A stretch of DNA of 64,000 bases, taken from assembly GCF_947623445.1 (NCBI RefSeq), contig NC_135246.1, positions 12,569,856 to 12,633,855 on the forward strand, given 5' to 3'. The notes under the pieces are model-generated. The model did no database searches. It saw only the letters and a list, made by a program, of their open reading frames with translations, and was not told where the DNA came from. Position 1 is the stretch's first letter; each line of letters opens with the position of its first letter. This document shows, in pieces, positions 1 through 12,249 of the stretch. A program made the translations under genes and the position numbers. The stretch is from Clavelina lepadiformis (taxonomy: Eukaryota > Chordata > Ascidiacea > Aplousobranchia > Clavelinidae).

Positions 1-375
1 AGAATTGCATTTTGTATAGTGTTCTCTCAAATCATATTAATTCTTGTTTATGATGACTTCCAGAGTAGAATTTGCTTACGGCTTTTACAAAGTTAATATT
101 GGGCTGTACACATATAGCTATCGACTGTACATTATAAGTATGTTTTTTGAATTTCAAAAGGAATAATTCCCGGCCGTTTACAAATCTCTTTTTCAAAGCG
201 GCACGATTTTCGGAATATATCGAGTTTTGTTACATTTACCCAGAAAGCTATTACATCGAAAGACTTCATTATTTTTAGCAACAATTTTTAACGAACTGTT
301 TATGATTAATTGCTAATTACGTCGTTTGCAGAAATACGTCTGATTGATTTGACTGCCTGTAAAGTCTAAGCGGAA
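1..375. other. Upstream region of the first receptor gene
   Basis: I see no coding region here. An AG acceptor-like site (tcgtttgcag) lies about 45 bases before the receptor ATG. It could end a 5' UTR intron or accept a trans-spliced leader. No clear TATA box is visible. Confidence 0.4.
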
Positions 376-2213
376 ATGGCGTCTTTTAATAATACTACTT
401 CTTCTCAGTGTGTCGCATTACAAAGATGGATATACATCCCACTAATGCCGCTTCCCATCATATCGGGATGCATAAATATTGTGATTTGGTTGGCTGCCAC
501 CATCTACCGCAAGAAACTCATACGTCAAAACTACGTATACCTCTGCGTCACCAGCACCCTGTTGAGCAATGTTCTTTTTCTCAGTTTTCAGTTATGGGAA
601 TTATTTGCTTCTTTTACGTTACCTCCGGAGATGTCAGTGCAAAGACCAAGCACAACATTGAGGGTATGGTCCGTAATAGGATTCAAGAGGTTTGCGTGGT
701 TTCGACCAATCTAATGTCAAAACGGACTATAATACACATTGTCGTTTATTAAACTCTACCAATTAGTGTTATATAAGACATTTTGGGTTTAGGTGACAAT
801 TGTTTGATTTTTATGCTAAACCTAGCAACATTTTGTCACAGTTGTACAAAATTTATTGATGTGACCGTTCCATAAATACTGTACTGTGGTATAACCCATT
901 TTCCCGCCAGGATTTGACACAAGTTGTTTATAACTTACATGGTTGAATTCACTCTATGATATTAAAAGCTGTATCTCAAACTCGATGCTTAAATTTTGAA
1001 TTACGCTACTGGGTTACTCAACTAAAATTTTATTTTGCATTACAGTTCATATGGACGTTGTGTCATGCGGCTTCCAGCGCCATGTTATACGTCATCTGCT
1101 GGAACCTATCAACCTTGATTTACGTTATGCTTGACAGCACATACTTCAGTATAGCTGTTAAGTCAAGGCCAAGTTACTGCCCTGGAAATGCGCATAAAAC
1201 TTCTCCCACCAGGTCAGGTTAATAACATCTCTATAACTGTATCCCTTGACTATACTTTTGTTCTTTTCAAGAAGTCTAATACTCATGAAAATATTTGAAA
1301 ATGACAAACACCTTCATACCTACAATTACTACTGACAGAATCGTTCCCGCTAAACGACGAAAAGCCATTTTACTGATTGCAATGTCTTGGATAGTTCCCG
1401 CTGCATTTACACTCGCAGCAGTGTTGAAATGGAACTGCAGCGATCTTTGCTTTTGTAGTTTGGGCGCCGGTGGCGAGTCCTGCCCACGCTCAGCTGGGTG
1501 CTCGAGAGTGTGGAGTCCATTAGCTAATTCCTTCGTGGGCGTGTTCACAGCTTTATGGTTCGTCGAGGTAGGCGGAGTTTCCGTAAATTCTTGTAAATTT
1601 TGCTGATTTATGTAATTTATGCTATATAGGGTTTCTACTTTGTTTGCTAAATGCTTGATATTCTTTTGCTTATCGACAGGTCATATGTCTTGGTTTATTT
1701 AACATGAACGGACTTCAAAATTTTCGCAAATTTAACAAAAAGAACAGATCGTTGTCTATCCATGACGCTACAGCGTCAAACGTGGCGTCGAACCGTGCTG
1801 AAGACGGCGGTGAAAAATCAACTCAAAAATCGGAAAGAATACAAGATATCGTTCCTGTTCCTGTCTCAAAAACTGATTCTCCTGATCGTAACAGCATTGG
1901 TAAAAATACTTTGCCCAGCCAAAAAAAGCCTTCATATTTAACCCGATGGATTCGCTCTGATCCCAGAGTTAGACTGGCAGCGGCACTTTCGATCTTGTTT
2001 GTCCTATGTTCAATTCCCAGCGTTATTGTATTCTTTATTGATTACAGCGTTGATACCATAAACACCACAGCAGCTCGGTTTACAACTGGGGTAATTATTG
2101 AAATTTACACCCTGCTATGTCCGATTTTCATCGTTAAAGGGATGGCAAATTTACGATCCGCTGTCATGAATTTGTTTCTGATGTTTTTAAAATGTTTCTG
2201 TAAAACAGGTTGA
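376..2213 (+). CDS. Divergent rhodopsin-like 7TM receptor, copy A
   Basis: Predicted plasma-membrane G-protein-coupled receptor, 405 aa, ligand unknown. Four exons (376-663, 1046-1212, 1339-1567, 1680-2213) join in frame. Exon 1 gives a short N-glycosylatable N-terminus (NNTT) and TM1-TM2. Exon 2 gives TM3, ending in VMLDS where class A receptors carry DRY. Exon 3 gives TM4, a Cys-rich second extracellular loop (CSDLCFC...CPRSAGC) and TM5. Exon 4 gives a long Ser-rich third intracellular loop, TM6 with a Cys/Pro core, and TM7 with LLCPI in place of NPxxY. It shares exon phases and about the same length with the gene at 7253-9880, so the two are tandem duplicates. The topology is seen directly. 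The GPCR assignment is by topology and general pattern, and I recognise no named subfamily. A non-GPCR 7TM protein cannot be excluded. Confidence 0.8.
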
Positions 2214-2509
2214 AGAAATGGTAAAATATTTTAACAATTAGTTTGGTGTTTTTGCGTTTCTTTTACTTGATTTGATTTATACACAACTTGGCGACTTAAT
2301 TACGCTTATGAATATGTTTGATTTTTTACGCTAAGTGACGCTGTTGACCAATTTCGCCATAAGCTTTGATGCTAATCACCATTGTTCTTTATTCAGCTGT
2401 TGGCAAGCAAAAAATTGATTATTGATTTTTTTGATATCAAACGAAACTTATAGCAAAATAGTTAGTTATGGTAGTTTGTAAAGTGAATTACTAATTATTT
2501 ATTTCTTTA

Positions 2510-2515
2510 AATAAA
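2510..2515 (+). other. Poly(A) signal of receptor copy A
   Basis: A canonical AATAAA hexamer about 300 bases after the stop codon. It is the first clean match downstream of the gene. Confidence 0.45.
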
Positions 2516-5500
2516 TGATTATCAAAAGGAAATACTTTTTGCGTAAAATTGCTTCGGCTCGTTGTTATATTTTCAGATATTTTATTTACATACTGATGTA
2601 CATTTTTCAACTATATATAGCTGGCTAAATTATAAGCCAAAATATAAAGTATGTAACGCAAATAAATTTGTTCGGTTGAGTGATATCAAATATCGGTTAG
2701 ATTTTGTATTTTTAATAGGATGTATGCTTTGTTCTAATTTAAAGAAATTTTTTGATACTACACAGCATGCTCATATACTTATAACATGTAAATTGGAATC
2801 ATGATGCCAAAAAGAAAGCAAGTGCGAGTTGGCAGTATACGAACAAGAATATTATTTGTCGTGTTATCTTTTTTAATAAAATAACTTTTTTATTTGATAT
2901 TTTGTTATTCACAATCTAAAATAGATTATTCATATCACTGACCTACAGAAATTTTTTCTCGTTTTTTTCCCTATATTTTTATAATACTAATATAACATTT
3001 TATGAGTCACATCAGCACGCTATACCGTTTAGCCATTTTTGCAAAGTTTTTAAAAGAATTTACATAAACAACAATTAAACGTCATATACTATTATTCTAA
3101 ACATTGCTTAGTCACGAAATTGTGTTTTCAGCTCAATGCCGCATTACGTCATACTAAATTTACATTTGCAAAGTCACACAGATATTTTCTGTCGCAAAAC
3201 ATCGTTGCAATATTTCCTAGAAATCTCTATTCGTATCTTTTAAACCAAAATATTGATATAGCCTTACAATTCATCACTAAACAGTGTTAGGTTTGACAAA
3301 GAGAGCTATATTGGAAGTTATTCGATATATTCTAATTTATACCAAAAATAATGCTGTTTTTATGGTACTTCATATTTCCACTAATTTTGTCTGAAGCTGT
3401 GGCAGAACATATTACGTTTGCGGTTTATTAGTGTTTCGCAATAAGTATGCAAACAGTTGCGACGTTAATGGGCTTAAAATAAGTATAACCCACAGCTAAG
3501 AATACTCAGTGGTGCAGACAATACGTCAATTCAAACGCTACTTTAATAAACCATAAACCTAACGCAGACCTGCGTCGAAAGATGCGCAAACAACAGTGTA
3601 AACGTGTCGGACCCACGTAAAATGTAGGTGAATCAAAGTTGGTTTCCAGCAGAATAGTCGTGCAGATGTTATTGATGATATTCAAACTAATGAAGTGATT
3701 GATTAAATTATCATAGGCTGATATCAACGTGATATGAAAGCGGGGCAGCTAGAAACACGCAAGGAAGTTAGCTGATATAACTTTAGGTTTGTTGCGGACA
3801 GAGTTTTGAAGAAAATGTTTTCAAATTGATTCAAAACAAAACAATAAGACTATGCTATAGTTACTTTTTATATATATATAGGTATTGTTCAAAATATGTG
3901 CAGTCCAGTGAAAAATTGGAAAATTTTGCATTGCATTATACCATTGTTGTTGTGTTACGGAAGTTGGAAGTACCAATCATTTCCGCGTGTTAGCGTGTTT
4001 CGCAGATCCAAACTGATTCATGGAAGTACAATGAGGTAATGCATCATCATTCATCAGTCTCTGGGTAAATATTGTTCCATCAACCGTTTGCTGCGATGAT
4101 GTAAGTGGGCTCTGATATGGTCTAGACCTGATCTGTAGAGATCAATGCTTGCAAGCTGTATGGTGGTAACTATTTGAGAAGTCACGAAGCATTGACGTAA
4201 CCTAAACGTTTCAATTGTCTGTGTGACGCAATCGAATAACGAACGTGCTGCTTTCTTTTTATTGCGACTCGTGTAAAGCATCTTTAACCACTGTAACTCA
4301 TCGAAAAATATCAAAAATCGGTTGCGCAGGATTACTATTTTAACTATGTGTGGCCGACACTGCACACAATTTTTGAATCGATACCAATTCGAAAACTATA
4401 CGTCGTAAATTGATCGGATTTTTACAGGTTAGTAGCAAAAACATCTGGCTTCCTGTATACATCATAATTATAAAACTAAAGAAAGTGCATTTAGTGTAAA
4501 TTAAATATTTCTACAAATGGTACATTTCTAAAAGTTTTTCTTGTTACGCTGCGCCCCCGCTGTGAGGAAAACCAGTTGACCACGAGAAAAGAAGACAAGA
4601 GAGTAGTTAGTCGAGTTAGTTGTGTGTGAATAAGTAAACGAAAACGATACGCTTCAATGCGGAGAGAGAGAGCAACATTATAAAAATATGACAATATTTC
4701 AAAAATTTTAAAATCAAACTTTACAAAACAAACATGGAAAGATAACTGAACCTTTTTTAGGAAAAGTCACCAAATTTCAAGTTTCTACAGCAAAAGTGGA
4801 ACTGTACGTCACGTTTTGCTGTGACTGTGTGCAGGGTCGTCCACAATATAGTGTAAATAGGGTGTGTTCAGGAATACGTCTCTGTGTTAGTCAAATGTTG
4901 AAGTGTTGTATGACGTTAACATGCAGAAAAGCTAAATGGAAATGTTTAGTAAAAATTATTTTTGCAAAACGTTCTCTGAATTGAATGATGAACAGCATTT
5001 ACTTTTGTTATCATGTCTTTATCACATTTTTTACTGAAATAACTTTCAGTGGCGGTTATTTACAGTAAAATTTTATAACAACTGTCGTCAGACATACAAG
5101 TGCATGACAAAGACCAGCTGAAATTTTTGGCAATATTTCTCGTTATACCATGTTTGACTAAAAACACTATCCAACGTATTATGAAACAAAGAGCATATAG
5201 GCTTATACGTAACATTTGCTGAGACTCATATTAATTTCCGGAGATATTATGCCTTTCTGCTAGTCCTTGACGCAGAGTTACATCCGATGCCCAATTAAAG
5301 ACATAGCTGAACTAACGACATACGCGTTGGACATAAACCTCCATTCAAAAAAGTCATGTTTTAGTTTTTGAAATTCACCTATACCAAAGGAAGTAAACTT
5401 CCAGTAAAACGTGGTTTTCGAAAAGAAACGTTTTTACCTGTATATTCATAACGTTGTATGACTACCAACTGTGTGTTTTTTGTTTGTGTACTTAGTACAG

Positions 5501-5806
5501 TATCAACAAAAATGATGTGACGTTTTGAAACACATCATTCTACGCCAAACTTCCGGAAGTGTCATTTTACTTTGCGTACTACTTCCTACAACATCATTAA
5601 GGCGTCAGAATTTTTAAGAAAAATTTGCAGAATAGTCATTTGATACAAAAATATTGATGGGAGCCCATGCTATGTTTTTATTAAAGGACTGGTATAAATA
5701 TATTGAAATAAGATCATTGCCTGATGGAATCAATCGCTTATGATCGTGATGACTGCTCGTAACTTTACCAATAGCGTAATTACCTACAAACTCATGGAAA
5801 GGATAC

Positions 5807-5885
5807 GAAAACTAATTGCCCTTTCAGGCAGTTTTAAACTTATTCTGGTGATGATAATATTCTGCAATTGATTTAAAACGTGTTC
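5807..5885. repeat. Dispersed repeat, copy 1 of pair
   Basis: This segment resembles 20940-21028 in the same orientation. Shared blocks include aaaactaattg, acttattctggt and aatgatg/gatgata, followed by an aaaacg-cg/tgt stretch. The copies are diverged and slightly different in length, as expected for an old non-coding repeat family. No terminal repeats were identified. Confidence 0.45.
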
Positions 5886-7252
5886 TCATGCGAATATTAG
5901 CTGATTAGAAGTATATTGCCAATTTTGATGCATTTAACATTTCAGTAGTTAACTTATACATGCAGATAGAGAAGCCGGTTGCGTGAGTATGCATAAGTAC
6001 GTTCTTTGAGTCATAGGTCAACTTTTTCAATTGTCGTGCAAGGCTCCGCAAAGCCGCGTAAACATTACCGAGAAGCGATGTAACACTGCCAAACGTTGCG
6101 CAACTATGAAATACCAAATGACAACAGTTTTGCGTGCCAAGAAAGTCATTTGATGAAACCGAACAAGATACCCATTTTCAAGCCACCAGGAAATTTTTTA
6201 TAGGAGGCTTGCAAACGAAGGCCCTACGTTGATGTCCGCAGCATACTTTGTGATAACGAAATTGGACAAAGGTCCGTTTTCTTCATGTACGACCGTTTTG
6301 TTTCATCAAAACATAACTCTGTTTTATTTATGTTGTGGTGTTTATATTGTGTTGACATTGGTGGTCAATATCTCCTCAAATGTTGAGTTAAGATCGCTTC
6401 TGTATTACAAGTTGGTGCAAATCACAATTGGATACATTAACTACGGTCTTTAGTTGTATGTTCTTTCATACAACTTATACCTGAATTTAATAGAACTTGG
6501 AAGCACCCGCAAATAAGCCAGCGCAAGTGTGGGACGGACAAGGGTAGTGTAACTGACAATGTGGGTACCCACGGGCCACGGGAATACCTGCGGGTTAGTG
6601 TAAGTGCAGGCAGAAGCATCGTGCCCGCGCATGGCTCTATCCTAAAAGAGTTGACCTATATCTCGGCAATGCCAAAATCGTCTAAAATCGAAACATGATT
6701 CGGTGCATTTTCTTGTTTATTAAGCTTTACTACCGCAACAATTTAACATTAAGATAGTTATGACTCGAAACCTGCTGTCGTGGACCTTTTATGCCGTGTC
6801 ACGAGTGTGGGAGGTTTTGTAGCTTTCGGTTATGACGTCGGCTGATCACGTTTGGTAAAACCTGCGCAATGATAAACGGTGGTGATCGGTGAATCAACCG
6901 CACTATCTGCCTCCCGCTGCTCGGGTTGCAACAGGCATAGAACGGTAAAATGCATATATATGACGTAGTTTGTGATTAATCAGTCTTTTTACACAGAGTT
7001 GCAACTAGTCGAAGTACATCATCATCTGAAACCTTTAATTGCAACGGAGCACAAGTGGAGAGAAACCTGTTGAAATAGCAGTTGAATAAGCCTTTAATCG
7101 AAGTTTATTACTTAAAGGATTGTCAGGTTTAGTTGTTTGTTAGTGACTCCAAGATGTCAGTTCAAAAGAGTTGAGCAAAATGGAGATCATTTTGTATTAA
7201 TATCAGTGAAATTACTTTATTTTCAGGTGAAATAGGCAACTAAAAACTCACA

Positions 7253-9880
7253 ATGAATAATGCTACGACTTCTCTTTATTTTGACGAAGGGAAATGCACA
7301 CCGGAAGGTAACAAATGGCATTATATTCTTCTCATGCCATTGCCTATCATTGCTGGATGCCTAAACTTGCTCGTGTGGCTTGCGGCATCCATCTACCGCA
7401 CTAAACTCCTGCGTCAAAGTTACGTGTATTCTTGCGTCTCGAGCACATTGCTAAGCAACGCACTGTTCCTCTCATTTCATCTCTGGGAAGAGATTGCTGG
7501 ATACATGAGGCCAAACAGCGTGTACGGTGGCCCACCTGGTGAAAAAATGCAGGTAATATATAACTAATATGAAGAAAATTTTGAAAAAATTTAAAAATCG
7601 CTTTCAAAAAAACACTCGTTTTTAATCTTTGCTGACGTGCAGGGACTTTTCAATAACGCTAATGATAACATTTGGATTGTTTTTAGATACTTTGGGCACT
7701 GTGCCAAGCGGCCGCTATTTCCATGTTATTTGTGATGTGTGGCAATTTGTCGGTCCTGATCTATGTTATGTTGGACAGCAGGAAATTCAGCCAATCCTAT
7801 CGCAAAAGGGCGTGCTCACATAGTTCTGAAAAAAACACTAAAATTAAAGTGAAAACCACAGAGTAAGTATAAGCTCACATAGTCCTGAAAAAGTACTAAG
7901 GTGAATGTAAAATGCTCAGAGTATATGTTTTGGAACAGGTTATAAATTTTAATTAAAAAAGTTCAGTTTTTTTTTTATAGAACATTCATATCCAAGTCCA
8001 ACTGTACGCGTTTGTTAAACATTACGAATACGGAATGTTGTAGTAAAGTAAAACAGTCATTTTTTATGCAAAACAAAAGATTGTAAATGTGCAAATGCGA
8101 TAAAACACGACATGAACTGAAAATTTTTATGTCTATTCTTTTTCAAAGCTGATTGAGATTGCATCACAAAATGGTCGCTACCATCCTTATTTCACGTTTT
8201 AACCTGTATTTTAGTCTTCTGTAAAATGATTTAATATTTTCGTGACGAAAGCAAAATCTTTTTGGTTTTCACATGAATGATTAATTTCCAAACACAATCA
8301 CGCGCAATGACGTCATCAGAGGCTGCATCGAGCTCGTGAAGTCAATGAGGAAATTGATTACTGTTTTTCAAAACTTATACCACATGATTTTTCGAGATTT
8401 TCCACATTGGCTGCCGCTTTAACTATGACCCAGCATTAATTGTAATAAAACATGAAGCCGCTTCAGGACATTCCGTTGAAGAAAACCCAAGCGTGTTTTA
8501 CGTAATGCCTTCGTTTGGCAACAAAACACGAACCCGACGTCGACACCACACGTTGTCTCAACACGTTACTGTCAACACACACACGTAACACGTTACATGT
8601 ACGCTTTCTGACCTGGGCTATTTGCTAAAACAAGTCTGACAGTTGAGCTTTGACGCGTTTACAAGAACTGCTCGTAACCTGTCATATGTATTTGGATATT
8701 TTAAAATCTAACAACACAAATTCTACAGTATATTTATTATATTAATTATTGTCGTAATTAATAATACATTAAATGATAAAATTGGAAAAACTAAGAAACT
8801 GCTGTATCTATATAACTCTAAAAGTATAAGTATCAATTTAAAAGTCAAATTAACATGTTGATACAATATACAACATCTGGATTGGCACTATCACGTGATA
8901 GTTTTGATGTTATATCAAATGGTGTCGTCATATCTTTATTGCGCCATATATAAGAGCCTCAATAATGATAAAGTCTAGAGTAGAATTTATCAGCACTTAC
9001 GACAACATTCTTTTCACAGGAAATTAGAATCAAAACGACAGAGAGCAGCTTTCCTTGTCATTATTTGCTGGTTGATTCCGCTTGCTTTAACCATAGCAGC
9101 TGTGATTTCGTGGAACTGTGCCTCGTCATGCCGCTGCCCTCCTGGAGCAAAAGAAGAAGTGTGTCCCAGAAATCAAGGTTGCTCAAGAATGTGGACTCCC
9201 ATGACCAACTCGTTCTTAGCAGTTAATGTGGCGTTATGGTTTTTTGACGTAAGTCTTCTGACAGCTTCAGTATCTTGAACAGTAACTGACAACGCTGTTA
9301 TATCATTACCGAATATTCAACGTTGCTTTTTTACTAAATCTGTTCTGCTATGTTGCTCCAAATATGATCACACATGTCTCATCTTTAGGTGGTTACTCTG
9401 ATAGCGGTTACTGTAAGTGGAATCCGTGGATCACAGGTGTCCCAGGTTCGAAACCCAATAAACAACGCCGTATCCCGCATATTATCTGCTGAATCGCGTG
9501 GTAGGTCCCTCACCAGCGAATCTACCGCAAACTTTGACGAATTTAGTGGTAATCAACGAGGGCTGTCTGCTGATAAAGACAAAGGACCAGATGATGTATT
9601 CAATGCCAAACCTCCAACAAGAAAAATCACCAGGTTGAACCCAAGGCTGCGTTTGATAGCAATGTTGAGTTCGGTTTTCATCTTAGGTACTATTCTAGTC
9701 CCAATTGCTTTCTTTATTGACATTGGAGCTGACAGTTTTAATGTTCCTGCTATCCGCATTCCCTCGATGATCTTGGTACAGGTCTACACCCTCCTTTGCC
9801 CCATCATACTTATCAAGTACATGTCCAGTTTAAAAGCTGCCTTGGCACGACTAATGTCGACCATTTTCTTCTGTTTTTGA
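7253..9880 (+). CDS. Divergent rhodopsin-like 7TM receptor, copy B
   Basis: Tandem paralogue of the gene at 376-2213, 398 aa. Exons are 7253-7552, 7687-7862, 9020-9248 and 9389-9880. Phases are 0, 2, 0 as in copy A, and exon 3 is exactly 229 bases in both. TM1 (LLMPLPIIAGCLNLLVWLAA) and TM2 (YVYSCVSSTLLSNALFLSF) match copy A almost residue for residue. TM3 ends in VMLDS. The second extracellular loop holds six Cys (NCASSCRCPP...CPRNQGCS). TM7 has LLCPIILIK. The third intracellular loop is long and polar but poorly conserved between copies, as is usual for receptor paralogues. Intron 2 is much longer (1.16 kb) than its counterpart, and its start carries a duplication of the exon 2 end. Likely a surface receptor; the ligand is unknown. 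Confidence 0.8.
7814..7928 (+). repeat. Imperfect tandem duplication across the exon 2 donor
   Basis: A 59-base unit starting gctcacatag begins at 7814 and again at 7873. The first copy covers the end of exon 2 of receptor copy B and its donor (cagagtaagtat). The second lies inside the intron and carries a decayed donor (cagagtatatg). The copies differ by several substitutions. Confidence 0.7.
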
Positions 9881-10786
9881 GCTTTATCTGGGTTCACCTG
9901 ACTCACTTGCGAATTTCAGATTCCGGGGCAGAAAGGATAACTTGTATTGGCTTTTTTTTTTTCAAAATGCAACAAGTTGTGCGCTAAAAAGGAAAAGGGT
10001 GGTGCAGATATGAAAAGCCGATGGAAAGATATTAGTCTGTGACAAGTTTTAAGAATAAAATATTTTTAAGATAAAAAATACTTCCTGCTATCCTTTATAA
10101 GGTGGCCCTACAATTATATTTGCCAACACATTCAGAGACATCTTTAAATCGTTTAAGACACACTGTATATTAATTGTATCTGTACTATGTATTGCACATA
10201 AGTTGTACAGTATATGCAGAACTGAATCCGATTGTGCTTATGGTGTCCTTGATTTGAACAAAGAATTAAAAGTATCAGAAGAAAAACTTTGTGCGTGTTT
10301 TACAGAAAAACTTGATAAAAACAAAATATGCAGACACTTACTGACACATAACACTGCCTTATATCGATTCATGGCTATTATTTAACAGTGATTACGCATT
10401 TTCAGACATCTGTCTTTTATTTAAGGTTGAAACTATACCGCGGTTCGGTGCAGAATAAAAAAGATATAGCTATATACAGACGTTTACAAGAGATATGGAC
10501 TAATGCGTTGAAGATAAAAGTTTTAAGATTATATGCGCAAGTCAAGCGTTACAGTTCGCACATCATATAACTATTACATACACGATACAATACATAACCT
10601 GTAATTGAGCTGTTCACTATATTAAACAACCTCCACGCAGTTGGAAATGTAAAACACAATTATAGAATTTTTAGATACTAGGTTTTGGGTATACAGTCGT
10701 ACATGTTATTATGTTCAAAAATTAAAAATCGTTTCAACAGACGGCACAAGAAACTGTCTGGTCTATAATATAGAAACAATTCAAAA
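9881..10786. other. Convergent intergenic region after receptor copy B
   Basis: This is the 3' flank of two convergent genes. It holds an AATAAA at 10054-10059. Two short open frames at 10203-10570 look like chance readings of UTR or spacer: they have no conserved motifs. Confidence 0.5.
10054..10059 (+). other. Poly(A) signal of receptor copy B
   Basis: AATAAA about 175 bases downstream of the stop, in an A/T-rich tract. Confidence 0.5.
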
Positions 10787-12249
10787 TCACTTGTACATTG
10801 CGTTGAAAGGTTTTGGCGACCGGTTAAAATCCTTGTATTTTGGCTGGTCTCTCTGCTCTGCCTCCTCGTCTACGGTATATGGCTGTGGAGAGTAAAGACC
10901 TTGTGTACTGCTGTTTATGCAAGGAAACGAAGGCTTATACTCCAAGCATTTATTTGTGCTTTGTTTATCATTCCGGCTATTGCTGCTGCCATGCTGTGTA
11001 TAATCGGTAATAAAACTGTCTAATAAGATCTCATCCAAGCTAGAAAGTTGCTTTATCGGTGCCTTGGGTATGGTTTTGGTATTGTCGTCTTGCTTTGTCT
11101 TACAAGCCACTACAGCCTGCGCCTGTTTTAGAGCTTGAGTGTCAAGAGCAACTCCATTTATTTTGATACCGCAGTAATCGATTTTCGAGGTTGCATCTGC
11201 TAGTTTTGCGGTGTTTGCCCAACGCGTTTGCCCATTGTGTACCCACGATATGGGTGGCTTCGGGTCTATCATATGCCGCCGTGGAGCACATTCTTTTATC
11301 AAATCGCGTTTTCCATAGCCTTCGTACACCGTCTGATCAGCATTTTTACGTAGATGACCTGAAAAAATCAACATTTATACACACTATTAGTCTATATGTG
11401 ACGTCTATCATCGCATGCAGACAATCAAAAACCACAGTTATGTTAATTAAGATATAACCTACTAATCTAATTAAGTAACCATACTACCTAAATAACCATA
11501 CTAATTAAGCTATAACGTACTAATCATAACTTAAAAAAGAAGGCAGAAATAACGAAGAATACATTTATTTTTAGTTCCATACAAACACTCCTCACCTAAA
11601 CTGATGGATTCGATTCCTTCCTCTAAAGGATCATAATCGAATACTGATCTTGGTTCAACTTTCCACTCGGAATGACGATAACCTGAAAAATATCATCATA
11701 CTACTTAAGGCCGTTTAATGCTGTTTTTAGAATTATCAATCATTATACTTTTTATTACCAACTAAACATAAAAAAACAAATGAAAAACGACAAGCAAAGC
11801 AAACGCATACAAGGAAATTTGTTCTGTCTTTTCAATTCCGTTGGCTTTAACCTTACAACTGTTGTGAAATGCTTCTTTCCCGAAGTGAAATTTCCGGACG
11901 CCATCGCATCACTGGACTGCATAGAAGAGGTGGATCATTTGCTATATAACTCTTCTATCATTATATACTAGTTTTTCTAACAATTAAGTTAGTCGTCCTA
12001 GTTTTCAAACACGACTATATCAGACAAAGAGTCGGTAAGTCGCAGATCATGTCATGACAGTCAAAATATACATTAACATGTTAAAACTGAAGAAAGTATT
12101 TTTCATCTAAGTACTTTACAAATATTTCTCAACAAACAAAGTATTGTACCAATCTCAAGCATGCTGAAATCTTCACGCTTTGAATTCAGACATCACTTTA
12201 AATTCTTATCGTTTTAAATTCACTCACCGTTTGAACGCGCAGATTTCAT
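10787..12249 (-). CDS. Uncharacterised 226-aa protein
   Basis: Three exons on the minus strand join in frame: 12249-12228 (MKSARSNG), 11682-11596 and 11358-10787. The total is 681 bases. The start is the only ATG in the first exon and follows CTGTGTAG, a good trans-splice or cis acceptor. The protein is soluble, with no signal peptide or membrane segment. The N-terminal half contains SEWKVEPRSVFDYDP and VYEGYGKRD and looks folded. The C-terminal half is low-complexity and polar, rich in Ser, Gln and Asn. I do not recognise the family. Short Tyr/Trp/Pro motif proteins of this size include many ciliary microtubule-inner proteins, but that is only a guess. The gene converges on receptor copy B. 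Confidence 0.65.

Larger units (their letters stand above)
2214..7252. other. Intergenic region between the receptor copies
   Basis: About 5 kb of AT-rich DNA with no gene I can support. A poly(A) signal for copy A lies near 2510. A half of a dispersed repeat pair lies at 5807-5885. A GC-rich patch at about 6490-6640 (tgggtacccacgggcc) stands out in composition. Short open frames at 3506-4694 and 5905-6117 show no family resemblance. An acceptor-like ttattttcag at about 7226 precedes the copy B start. Confidence 0.5.

Noticed and set aside
4054..4365. 103-codon minus-strand open frame between the receptor copies
   Set aside because: No domain pattern, no plausible splice context, and composition like random AT-rich DNA.
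6437..6640. GC-rich patch with paired 60-codon minus-strand frames
   Set aside because: The composition is odd and may mark an old transposon, but no repeat partner, terminal repeat or protein motif could be found in the window.
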